A stretch of DNA of 64,000 nucleotides from CAZSMC01 sp964607755 (GTDB lineage Bacteria > Zhuqueibacterota > Zhuqueibacteria > Residuimicrobiales > Krinioviventaceae). Position 1 is the stretch's first letter; every line of letters begins with the position of its first letter. Positions 51,354 to 60,142 of this stretch are shown here, in pieces. Where the stretch lies: the NCBI GenBank assembly GCA_964607755.1, contig CAZSMC010000015.1, forward strand, positions 1-64,000. The letters run 5' to 3'. A program made the position numbers and the translations under genes. The notes below the pieces were generated by a model, which saw nothing but the letters and a program-made list of their open reading frames with translations, made no database searches and was not told where the DNA came from.

Positions 51354-52040
51354 ATGTTAAAATTCCTGCTTACAGGTGCGGTTCTCGGATTTTCAGCCGG
51401 TATCAGTCCGGGACCACTGCTGGCGCTGATTATCAGCGAAACCATCCGGCATCATGCTTTCTCAGGTATTAAGGTTGCTTTTGCGCCGCTCATTACTGAT
51501 GCGCCGATTGTAACGCTCTGCTTTCTGGTGCTCAACCAGGTGTCCAATATCCCGGCAATACTCGGTGTTATTTCTATTTTGGGCGGACTTTATGTGGCAT
51601 GGCTCGGTATTGATAACCTACGGGTAAAGGAAATCAACCTCACGGCTCGCACTGTCTCATCCCGCTCTTTGTGGAAAGGAGTAGTAACCAACGCACTGAG
51701 TCCGCATCCTTATCTTTTCTGGCTTTCTGTCGGTTCGCCACTTATGGTGCGTGCGCTTGAGATGAGCGAGATAACATTAGTGCTGTTTTTAGCAGGATTC
51801 TATTTCTGTTTGATAGGCGCCAAAGTTGCCATTGCAATTCTAGTAGGACAATCAAAGCGTATCTTATCAAATTATGTTTTCAAAATAGTAAATCATATCA
51901 TGGGAATTATCCTGATGCTTTTTGCCGGACTTTTAATAAGGGACGGGATTCGGTATTTAAGTTCGATTATGCTCATGTTAGAAGAATCAAATCGATTTAT
52001 GGGGAATCCGTTTTATGCCGTTTATATCTCATGGATATGA
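51354..52040 (+). CDS. LysE/RhtB family exporter
   Basis: A 228-residue inner-membrane protein with about six membrane helices. The LysE start block FSAGISPGPLLALIIS and NALSPHPYLFWLSVG, in place of the usual N-P-K, are clear. Family members export amino acids or related small molecules. The last about 25 residues (EESNRFMGNPFYAVYISWI) look non-typical and may be extra read-through. Its stop overlaps the convergent PD40 gene by 12 bases. Confidence 0.88.
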   Translation: MLKFLLTGAVLGFSAGISPGPLLALIISETIRHHAFSGIKVAFAPLITDAPIVTLCFLVLNQVSNIPAILGVISILGGLYVAWLGIDNLRVKEINLTARTVSSRSLWKGVVTNALSPHPYLFWLSVGSPLMVRALEMSEITLVLFLAGFYFCLIGAKVAIAILVGQSKRILSNYVFKIVNHIMGIILMLFAGLLIRDGIRYLSSIMLMLEESNRFMGNPFYAVYISWI

Positions 52041-53449
52041 TTGATACATTGTCTCTTTGGATTGATCTGTTTTCTTTACACTCACTTTGGGATCGAGCTG
52101 CGCTTTGATCATCTCTTCGCTCCACGCCACTTTGATTATCTTTTGGGGGCGGACTTGTATGGGGCCATTGACAAATTCCGGAATGTTGTAAACCCGAAAA
52201 AGCCTTTTGTATAGTTCCGGGTCTTTTTGCGGTAAAATAAAGGGCTTGCTGAAATGTCCATCCGCATCAAAATAACTGAAATATAAATCGGTGCATAACC
52301 CATCCCGGCGTTTACTGCTAAATACAATCCAGCGACCGTTACTGGACCAGCAATGATAACTTTCAGCGAAACTGCTATTAAGCGGATCTGCTTTGCGGTA
52401 AGTGTTGGTTTTCGTATCCAGCAAGTAAAGGTCTGACTCTGGCCTGTAAAGCGGGAAATAGCTATAATCCGATGCACAAAACAAAATATATTTCCCGTCG
52501 GGAGAAGGCTTTTCATGGGCAACGCTAAAGCCTGTTTCTTCTGCCAGTAAGATTGGTTCAATCTCACTCCATGAATCGTTCTTCAGATCATAAGCGACCC
52601 GCATCAAATCGTATTTTATGTGTTTATAAGGCTGTTCGAATTTGTCATAATGCGCAAATCCAGGCGCGCTGCAAAAGTAAAGGTATGTGCCATCAGGTGA
52701 CCACTCGGGATAGGTTTCCATTCGATCATCTCTGCATATTTTAGGTGATGTGGTGATCGTATTTGTTTTGACGTTGTACAAAAGCAGGTCAGAGGCAAGA
52801 TCCAGAACATCACGGTTTTCGCCCACAGCATGAAAAACCTGCCGAACGCTATTAAACGCAAATGCAATGATGTCTCCATTGGGATGCCATGATCTGTAAG
52901 ATGTCGCTCTATTAAATGGGGTGCTGGTATCTATCTTGACGACCTCATCGCCATCTATCATTATCATGGACGTNNNNNNNNNNNNNNNNNNNNNNNNNNN
53001 NNNNNNNNNNNNNNNNNNNNNNNNNNNNNNNNNNNNNNNNNNNNNNNNNNNNNNNNNNNNNNNNNNNNNNNNNAGCTCCATTGGCCTTTTTTATTTTGCA
53101 CAAAAATGGTTATGCTCAACGGCTTGTCACGATTCAGACTCAGCAGATTTTTCCATTTTTTCGGTGATATCTCTATGGTGGAAGATTTGCTGAATATGCC
53201 AATATCGTCACCTTTATCAGATGTAATATGCACATAGTACGCCTGCCCCTGTTCATTGATAATAAAGTTGGTCGGAGCAATATTGGGAGGTATGGTGATA
53301 TTGGTATAATCCGGTTCAATGACCGGCTGCCTGGCGATAGAATCGCAATTTTCTATATCCGGCATTTTAGCCTTATCTTGCGTGCAATTCAGTATAATTA
53401 GTATATGGGTGAAAAACAAAAGGAGAAAAAAACGGCTTTTATTGCGCAT
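52029..53449 (-). CDS. PD40 beta-propeller lipoprotein, second copy, interrupted by an assembly gap
   Basis: The paralog of the protein at 1013-2566. ATG 53449 gives a signal ending LIILNC (lipobox) and lies 1 base after the DUF6057 stop (53451). The N-terminal domain (DYTNITIPPNIAPTNFII) and the C-terminal PD40 blades (SWHPNGDIIAF, EWSPDGTYLYF, PSPDGKYILF) both align with copy 1. The 100 N at 52974-53073 remove the middle. By alignment about 81 residues (about 240 bases) are missing, including the segment that holds CMNCH in copy 1. Flanking frames require a true gap of 3n+2 bases, so 100 is only a placeholder. Confidence 0.85.
52974..53073. other. Assembly gap of 100 N inside a gene
   Basis: Exactly 100 N, the conventional length for a gap of unknown size. 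It falls in the PD40 gene, in the part most conserved between paralogs. The two sides read in different frames if the gap is taken as 100. Confidence 0.98.
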
Positions 53450-53450
53450 G

Positions 53451-55286
53451 CTAGTATCCTTTTGGTTTGTATTGATACAATGCATAAAACCAGTAGGTAT
53501 GTCGATACTTTTGTTCAAGCTCCTTGTAGGCTCTTTCTGCATTTTTATCATATTTTGTCAGAATTTGATTGAAATCGATAAATTGACGGATGGTTTCATC
53601 TGAGATATTCAGTCCCTTTACGCCAATACTTCTTTTCCCTGTAAGTTGAATGTAGATGAGAATAGCTTCTTCAAAATGACGCGGAATCCTGCTATAGTTA
53701 AACTCGTTCAGTCGATAAATCTGTTCTATAAAATGACCGATGTCTCCTTCGAGTAGACACTGCGCCATATAATATTCAAATGCCATTTTATTTCCGTGTG
53801 TTTGTAGCATTTCTTCCAGGCATAGTTTTGGTTCCATCGACGAAACAAGAAAATCGTTTTCAGGCAGTGCGTCTTTCAGGTATTTGAATTGCGGAAAAGT
53901 CGTCAGATCAGCCGTATCGGCGAGTACCTTTTGATATTTTCCTGCCCAGGTCCGGTGCCATATTGTTTTTCGGAGTTTTTCCAGGTACCGTGCTGCAATG
54001 TCTCGATGTCCTTCTAACATATTCACCAGCACAAGACGCTGAAGATTCCAGGGTGTTTCACCGTGTGCTGCCACAGCCTCGTAAGCCCAGTGTTCTGATT
54101 CGTTTAAAATGCCGAGGTCAAAAAAGAGATCGCTATGTTGGCGCGGGAACAATGCCAATATGCTGCTATGCATGAAAAGACCATCTCCGCCAAAGTGCCG
54201 CGTGTAACGGAACAATTCATCACATAAACGTCCGGTATGGTATAATGCTCGATAGGTCTGAGATTCAACAACACTCCGTTCCGATCGCCCCTCTTTTGCC
54301 ATATCGAGCACCTTTTCCCATTCTCCGAAATGCGAGCAATAATCGATTTGCAGAAATACCTTTTTACTCTTTTCAAATGAAGTGAGCACGAGAGTAACAA
54401 GTGCAAGAAACACCATTCCACGAATTACCAGGTCTGCTTTTGAATCCCGGCAAAAAATTTTCCCCAGAAAGGCATTTTTGTTTTCTTTTTGCTGTTCGAT
54501 ATATTTCATCTCGAACCTTTTTAAAATGAGAACCAGCGGGAAAAATGCATATAAAAGCCAGGACAGCCAGTTCACCTGGTATGTGTCATAAAAAGTAAAC
54601 TGCAGCCTGTACGCATCCTGGATGGAAATAATGAACACGGTTGAAGCAGCAACCCAGGGCAGCGTACCTGCATACAAGACACATATTATGGGCAGTACAA
54701 TTTTGCGGCGATATAGAATTTCATAGATCACAATCGTGGCCGCAAAGATAAAAACCTGATTTGCCGTGAGGTAATATAACAGGGTATGAAGAAGCACATA
54801 GAATAAAATTCGCCCTGTCCAGTTGGATGGAGAGAACCGAACGTAGATATTCAGGCTGATTAGAATCCAGAGAATACCAAGGGTGAAAACGAGTGGATAA
54901 TTATAGTGACTGTGCAAAGCCAATAAAAAAACAGAGGGGACCACATGCAGATAACGAAGCGGGCGGTTTACATTTACGGATCGGAGAAGCCCTTTCATAT
55001 TCCAGGCAATGCGCCAAAAAATAAAAACAAGCAGCAAGGCCCCTGTCCAGGAGTGATAAAAAAATTGTGAAAAAAACCTCGACAAAAGGTCATTTAATCC
55101 TCCCGGTTCGTGAAGAAATTGAGCCATAAAATGGTGATCAAAGAAGAAAACCGGTTCCTGGGATTGGTAGATGAGTTTCGGATCAATCCGCAATAAAAGA
55201 TAAATAAAATACAAAGACAGTAGGAGTGCTGACAATAACAGGGACTTTTTGTCATTTTTCTGAGTGTGGTTTGGTGCCCTTGCCAT
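53451..55286 (-). CDS. DUF6057 family membrane protein with C-terminal TPR-like domain, full length
   Basis: A 611-residue protein. I chose ATG 55286 (MARAPNH) because GGAG lies 7 bases upstream; in-frame ATGs at 55298 and 55370 lack this. About ten membrane helices occupy residues 1-350, with the conserved HEPGGLNDLLSRFFSQFF loop near 60 typical of DUF6057. Residues about 350-611 are a soluble helical-repeat domain (HWAYEAVAAHGETPWNLQRL, YSRIPRHFEEAILIY, HTYWFYALY) homologous to the gene at 1-993. The protein may handle lipids or glycans, as the N-terminal topology recalls membrane glycosyltransferases, but this is weak inference. It is translated with the PD40 gene, 1 base downstream. Confidence 0.88.
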   Translation of the reverse strand: MARAPNHTQKNDKKSLLLSALLLSLYFIYLLLRIDPKLIYQSQEPVFFFDHHFMAQFLHEPGGLNDLLSRFFSQFFYHSWTGALLLVFIFWRIAWNMKGLLRSVNVNRPLRYLHVVPSVFLLALHSHYNYPLVFTLGILWILISLNIYVRFSPSNWTGRILFYVLLHTLLYYLTANQVFIFAATIVIYEILYRRKIVLPIICVLYAGTLPWVAASTVFIISIQDAYRLQFTFYDTYQVNWLSWLLYAFFPLVLILKRFEMKYIEQQKENKNAFLGKIFCRDSKADLVIRGMVFLALVTLVLTSFEKSKKVFLQIDYCSHFGEWEKVLDMAKEGRSERSVVESQTYRALYHTGRLCDELFRYTRHFGGDGLFMHSSILALFPRQHSDLFFDLGILNESEHWAYEAVAAHGETPWNLQRLVLVNMLEGHRDIAARYLEKLRKTIWHRTWAGKYQKVLADTADLTTFPQFKYLKDALPENDFLVSSMEPKLCLEEMLQTHGNKMAFEYYMAQCLLEGDIGHFIEQIYRLNEFNYSRIPRHFEEAILIYIQLTGKRSIGVKGLNISDETIRQFIDFNQILTKYDKNAERAYKELEQKYRHTYWFYALYQYKPKGY

Positions 55287-56156
55287 AATGTTCTCCATAA
55301 TGTTTTTGTGAACTGTACTGGTTCTTTCACAACAAAAAACTATCGGCGCTTGCCTCCTCAGGAAACGCAATACTGCTTTAAAAACCGGATAAATAGAATG
55401 ACTGTTATGTTCGATTGTTTTACATCAAACAATGGCACAAGTGCCGCACGCTCCTCTGTGAATATCCGTACTCATCCATCCAATCCGTGTCCTATTTTTT
55501 CCCTTGGCTTCTCCAGGTGCTATGTTGTTAAAAAGTTCAGTCTCTTGAAAATAAAGAAAATCCAGTTTGATTGACGTGAATATCTGTTGTCAGTTCTGCC
55601 GAGAAAACAAAAGAGTCTACAAAAACAACAAGAGGGAAAGAAATAAAAAGGCGCATAACCACCTCTTGAATGTTGTAAATATCTTTTTATTCGTGCGCGC
55701 ACCGGAAAAGATTTCAGGAAATGCCATTCGGAACTCGCCAGGAGCAAAATTTTCCGATGTTTTTAATAAGATAAAAACAATTTGTAAAAATCAAATCAAT
55801 TATTTCGGTGGCTGTCTTTTTTTCGCCACAAAAACACCAAAACACTAAATCCCACCAAATTGTTTTTCGTGTCGTTTCGTGTTTTATCATTGAATAAATT
55901 CGTTGCACTTTTGCCAAACTTTTCTTAATTAATAGCTCATGTCGAACGCTTCCGTTAAAATGTGCTGTTCAGGAATTCAATTCCACTTTGGCGCTGGCAA
56001 TGACCAAAAAACGAACTGATGGTTGATTGTGCACTAGACAGTTGCTTTATTGTGTGTATTAAAACGTGCCGGGGCGAGAGCGTTGGCGTGCGGCACATGG
56101 ACAGATTAATTTTAAAAAGGATTCTATTTTAAAAGGTATCGGTTGCGCATTTTCAC
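55287..56156. other. 870-base gene-free region
   Basis: A divergent gap between the DUF6057 gene (-) and the antiporter gene (+). I find no gene with a ribosome site. A 7-base inverted repeat ATTGTTT/AAACAAT flanks 55414-55433. At 55822-55858 the AC-rich phrase CGCCACAAAAACACCAAAAC followed by ACTAAATCCCACC resembles noncoding repeats often seen between genes in environmental draft genomes. Small frames here have no codon or family support. The antiporter promoter should be in its right end, but no clear motif stands out. Confidence 0.5.
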
Positions 56157-57251
56157 ATGGATATCGTAACCACACTGCTGGCATTTTTAGGATTGGCCTT
56201 TCTCGTCGCCGGAGCAGAGTTGATGGTCCGCGGCGCTTCACAGCTTGCCCGGACTTTGGGTATTTCTCCGCTGCTCATCGGACTGACGGTTGTTGCGTTC
56301 GGCACCAGTTCGCCTGAACTGGTCGTTAGCGTCAGATCCACGCTCATCTCTGACGCTGCCGGTGAAATTGCCCTGGGAAATATTGTCGGTAGTAATATTA
56401 TCAACGTGCTGTTCATTCTCGGTTTATCTGCAGCGATTACCCCGCTCGCCATCTCTCAAAAACTGGTACGCCTCGATGTTCCGATTATGATCGGCTGTTC
56501 CACTCTCGCGCTTATTCTGGCAATAGATAGACATTTCACCAGATTCGATGGCGTCGTTTTATTCACTTTGTTGATTGTTTATATTTTGTATAGTTTTTTT
56601 CAAAGCCGGAACGAGGACTCTGCAGCCAAATCTGCAACTGAATTTGACAAAGAATTTTCCAAAAAATCCACAGGTCCTCAATCGATTCTTTTAAACAGCG
56701 TGTTTGTGATAATCGGCGTTTTTGCGCTGGTTATCGGCGCGAACTGGCTCGTGCGCGGAGCTGTAGCGCTGGCGCACTCTTATCAGCTTAGTGAATTAGT
56801 CATTGGCCTGACCATCGTTGCCCTGGGTACGTCGCTTCCTGAAGTCGCAACCTCTGTAATGGCCAGTATTAAAGGCGAACGCGATATCGCTGTCGGAAAT
56901 ATTGTGGGCAGCAATATTTTCAACATCCTGTCTGTTTTGGGATTAACTGCCCTTGTCGATCCGAATGGTATTCATGTCTCTCTTCAGGCACTTCGATTCG
57001 ACATGCCATTTATGGTTGCTGTAGCTGTTGCATGCCTGCCGATCTTTTTTACCGGTTATGAAATTTCAAGATGGGAAGGTATTCTGTTTCTCATATATTA
57101 TGTTGCCTATACAGGCTATCTGATTTTAACCGCCTTGTACCAGGGTGTGCCAATGGCGTGGCGAATTGCCATGCTTATTTTTGTTGTTCCGATCACCATA
57201 TTTACCATTGTTATAACTATTGTTCAGCATGATAAAAAATTGTCAACCTGA
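56157..57251 (+). CDS. Calcium/sodium antiporter (CaCA family, YrbG-like)
   Basis: A 364-residue inner-membrane protein with two homologous halves of about five helices, joined by a charged loop (about 148-175). The alpha-repeat motifs are clear: TVVAFGTSSPELVVSV with GNIVGSNIINVLF in the first half, and IVALGTSLPEVATSVMAS with GNIVGSNIFNILS in the second, which hold the ion-binding Glu. It should exchange Na+ or H+ for Ca2+. The ribosome site before ATG 56157 is weak. It stands alone, 47 bases before the MtaA-like gene. Confidence 0.95.
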   Translation: MDIVTTLLAFLGLAFLVAGAELMVRGASQLARTLGISPLLIGLTVVAFGTSSPELVVSVRSTLISDAAGEIALGNIVGSNIINVLFILGLSAAITPLAISQKLVRLDVPIMIGCSTLALILAIDRHFTRFDGVVLFTLLIVYILYSFFQSRNEDSAAKSATEFDKEFSKKSTGPQSILLNSVFVIIGVFALVIGANWLVRGAVALAHSYQLSELVIGLTIVALGTSLPEVATSVMASIKGERDIAVGNIVGSNIFNILSVLGLTALVDPNGIHVSLQALRFDMPFMVAVAVACLPIFFTGYEISRWEGILFLIYYVAYTGYLILTALYQGVPMAWRIAMLIFVVPITIFTIVITIVQHDKKLST

Positions 57252-57298
57252 CTATTCGATAAATACGAATGACAGATCATCAATAGAAAAGGATTCCA

Positions 57299-58321
57299 AT
57301 GAAAAAGATACTTTATTCTTTTGTCAAAAATGTCTTTGAGAATGGCCGGCGTCCGGTGGTACCGTTGATGGGTTTTCCGGGATTGAATATCACCAACTGC
57401 AATATAAAATTGGCTCAGCAAAATTATGGCGAGCATTACAAAGTGGTCAAAGCGCTGGCAGACCGCTTTCAACCGGATATCATGTTTCCACTCATGGACC
57501 TGGCCGTCGAGGCGAATGCGCTGGGGCGTTACACTGTTTTTCCGCAAGAAGATTCTGCAACGGTGGTCAAGGGAAAATTTGACATGAACGAGCTGCCAAA
57601 TCTGGATCATATAAATATATCTTTTGACACCCGGCTTTTGGGGTATGTTGAAACACTGAAGCTGATGAGTATCGGATTGCCAGATAACGTCCTGCGCGGC
57701 GCTTATGTCACCGGGCCGTACTCATTGGCGGCGTTAATGATGGGCGCAGATGAAGCGGCCATGGCCACGATTATGCGTCCTGATGAAATGGCGCGAATCT
57801 GCGAGTTTACCACCGAACGCATTCAGGAATACGTGCGCTTGCTCATTGCCGCCGGGGCGCAGATCATCTGTGTTTTGGAACCCAGCGCGGTGATGCTTGG
57901 CCCGGATCAGTTCGAACAATTTTCTGCGCATTATGTCAAGCATATCAACAACAGTTGCCGGTACAGCGGCGTGGCAACAGTGTATCACACCTGCGGCAAC
58001 ACCATGCATCTTGCGATGAAAATGGCAGAAGCGGACGTCGATGCCATCAGTCTGGATTCGCCGGCTGCCGGGGTGGACTTGCCCACAGTCGCCGAACTTC
58101 TTCCAAAAGATGTAGTGATTATTGGCAATATTAATCCCACTGGCACCATGCTGACAGGTTCACCAAAAGATGTTAAAGATGAAGTCGATGACTTGCTTCA
58201 ACGAATGGAAAAGGTCCCCAATTTTGTGTTGAGCACTGGCTGCGATTTGCCTCAGGAAACGCCGCTTGAAAATATTGACGCGTTTATGCGCGCAGGGCGA
58301 CGGTATCGTCTACAGGCTTGA
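57299..58321 (+). CDS. Uroporphyrinogen decarboxylase-fold methyltransferase-like protein (MtaA type), copy 2
   Basis: A 340-residue TIM-barrel protein. AAGGA lies 6 bases before ATG 57299. The MtaA/MtbA pattern is visible: P-L-M-G-F-P near residue 20, FPLMDLAVEANALG, AYVTGPYSLAALMMGAD, and the zinc-site candidates H and C in YHTCGNT and Cys in LSTGCDLPQETP. MtaA-type enzymes move a methyl group between corrinoid proteins and a thiol. It is distinct from, and shorter than, copy 1 (42463-43725). No corrinoid protein gene is present. It precedes the GH35-like gene by 27 bases, so a role in processing methylated sugars is possible but inferred. Confidence 0.88.
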   Translation: MKKILYSFVKNVFENGRRPVVPLMGFPGLNITNCNIKLAQQNYGEHYKVVKALADRFQPDIMFPLMDLAVEANALGRYTVFPQEDSATVVKGKFDMNELPNLDHINISFDTRLLGYVETLKLMSIGLPDNVLRGAYVTGPYSLAALMMGADEAAMATIMRPDEMARICEFTTERIQEYVRLLIAAGAQIICVLEPSAVMLGPDQFEQFSAHYVKHINNSCRYSGVATVYHTCGNTMHLAMKMAEADVDAISLDSPAAGVDLPTVAELLPKDVVIIGNINPTGTMLTGSPKDVKDEVDDLLQRMEKVPNFVLSTGCDLPQETPLENIDAFMRAGRRYRLQA

Positions 58322-58348
58322 ACAAATTAATATTCATCAGGAGATAAT

Positions 58349-60022
58349 ATGTCAAAGAAAATCTGTTCAGCAGTTTTCGTTATTATTCTGCTTACCTTGT
58401 TGTTTTCCACAGCCTTTAGTTCAGATAAAGGCAGCATTCCGCATTTAGCGTTACATAAAAATATCAAAAAATTATTTATCGATGGAGAGCCTTTTCTGAT
58501 GCTTGCTGGTGAACTGCACAATTCAAGTTCATCCAGTCTGGATTATATGCAGCCCGTCTGGGACAGACTTGCAGCGATGAATTTGAACACTGTCATTGCG
58601 CCTGTCTCCTGGGAGCTTGTCGAGCCAAAAGAAGATAAGTTTGATTTTACAGTGGTTGATGGACTGATCCGGAACGCCCGTGAGCACAATCTCAAGTTGG
58701 TACTTTTGTGGTTCGGAAGCTGGAAAAATACTGAATCGAGTTACGTTCCCGTATGGGTGAAAAAGGATCAGCAGCGATTTCCGCGCGTCCACACCACAGA
58801 CGGAACGCCACGGGAGATCCTCACCGCTTTTAGCAGGACAAACCGCAATGCCGACGCAAAAGCTTTTTCCCGATTTATGAGTCATTTGAAAAACGTCGAT
58901 AAACAACATACCGTCATTATGGTGCAAATCGAAAACGAAACCGGACTCCTTGGCGAAGCTCGCGATCATCATCCCTTAGCTGAAAAGGCGTTTAAGAACA
59001 ATGTCCCGGATTCGCTCATTTCTTATCTGAAAAACCATTTTTCGACTCTTCATCTCGCCGTCCGGCGCGCCTGGATAACAAACGGCAAGCGGACAGATGG
59101 TAACTGGTCCGAAGTCTTTGGTGACGATGCTGCTGAATTTTTTATGGCGTGGCATATTGCCCGTTACATCGATTATATTGCCAAAGCCGGCAAAAAAGAA
59201 TACGAGCTGCCCATGTTCGTCAATGCGTGGCTGCGAGCCCATGATCAAAAAGCGGGCGAGTATCCCAGCGGTGGTCCCGTGGCAAAGGTGCATGATATAT
59301 GGCGTGCCGCTGCCCCGAACCTCGATCTTTTTGCGCCGGATATTTATTTGCCCTATTTTAAGGAAAAATGCACTGAATATGCGGCTCAGGATAATCCCCT
59401 GTTTATTCCTGAAGCACATCGAAACAAAAAATCACCTGGACAAGCTTTTTACGCATTTACCGAACACGACGCAATCGGCTATGCGCCGTTTGGTATCGAT
59501 GATATCCACAATCCTGATGTGCTTGTTCCTGCTTACAGATTCTTGGAAAATATCATGCCGGTGATCACTCAATACCAGGGAACCGGCCGCATGAAAGGTG
59601 TGCTGGAAGAGGATGAGAGTAGCGAGGAATTTGTTTTAGGAGAGGCAGAGATACATGTGAACTACGATATTTATCCAAAGCATTCAGAACCGTCGTTTGG
59701 ATTTATTATTAACACCGAGCCGGATGAATATCTCATCGCCGGTTCCGGTTTTGAAGTGACGTTTCATTCGCTCCGGGAATCGGATGGAATCACCCGAATT
59801 TTGCAAGTCGATGAAGTATTCTATGAAAACGGCACATGGCAAACCCGCCGCCGGCTCAATGGCGATGAGACGGCTGCGCATCAACGCATAAAAGTGCCTT
59901 CTGTGGTCAATAATCCGGCACTTTTAAATTCCATTTCCGAGTCCACAACACATCCGCCCATTCCATTGCCGCCGAAAGATTTTATTATGCAGCGGGTGAA
60001 AATATATAAAGTACAGCAGTAA
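58349..60022 (+). CDS. Secreted GH35/GH42-like beta-galactosidase (DUF5597 type)
   Basis: A 557-residue protein with a signal peptide (AVFVIILLTLLFSTAFSS). A TIM barrel follows: LAGELHNSSSSSLDYMQPVW near residue 53, APVSWELVEPKEDKFDF, and IENETG with E197 as the likely acid/base; FIPEAHR (about residue 352) has the likely nucleophile Glu. The C-terminal part (about 430-557), with FGFIINTEPDEYLIAGSGFEV, matches DUF5597-like jelly-roll regions of such proteins. It probably removes beta-linked sugars from a glycan in the periplasm or outside. It shares a transcript with the MtaA-like gene 27 bases upstream. Confidence 0.9.
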   Translation: MSKKICSAVFVIILLTLLFSTAFSSDKGSIPHLALHKNIKKLFIDGEPFLMLAGELHNSSSSSLDYMQPVWDRLAAMNLNTVIAPVSWELVEPKEDKFDFTVVDGLIRNAREHNLKLVLLWFGSWKNTESSYVPVWVKKDQQRFPRVHTTDGTPREILTAFSRTNRNADAKAFSRFMSHLKNVDKQHTVIMVQIENETGLLGEARDHHPLAEKAFKNNVPDSLISYLKNHFSTLHLAVRRAWITNGKRTDGNWSEVFGDDAAEFFMAWHIARYIDYIAKAGKKEYELPMFVNAWLRAHDQKAGEYPSGGPVAKVHDIWRAAAPNLDLFAPDIYLPYFKEKCTEYAAQDNPLFIPEAHRNKKSPGQAFYAFTEHDAIGYAPFGIDDIHNPDVLVPAYRFLENIMPVITQYQGTGRMKGVLEEDESSEEFVLGEAEIHVNYDIYPKHSEPSFGFIINTEPDEYLIAGSGFEVTFHSLRESDGITRILQVDEVFYENGTWQTRRRLNGDETAAHQRIKVPSVVNNPALLNSISESTTHPPIPLPPKDFIMQRVKIYKVQQ

Positions 60023-60044
60023 AAATCAGACAAGATCAAATTTT

Positions 60045-60078
60045 ATTCCTGTGCTTTTGAGCTGTAATGTGCAGGAAT
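60045..60078 (+). terminator. Probable terminator after the GH35-like gene
   Basis: ATTCCTG (60045-60051) pairs with CAGGAAT (60072-60078), extended by two G-U pairs and one C-G pair to about 10 pairs around a 14-base loop. TCGTTTTAATG follows, a weak T tract. It lies 22 bases after the stop. Confidence 0.4.
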
Positions 60079-60142
60079 TCGTTTTAATGCACCACGCTCC
60101 GTTAATAGCTATTTTATTTGATCGTTCAAAAGGAGGTGGGTT

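Noticed and set aside
53073..53081. A frameshift or pseudogene in the second PD40 gene
   Set aside because: The frame change coincides exactly with the 100 N gap of unknown length, so it is an assembly effect.
55714..55917. A 67-codon minus-strand frame in the empty region
   Set aside because: It reads through an AC-rich noncoding phrase, has no ribosome site and resembles no family.
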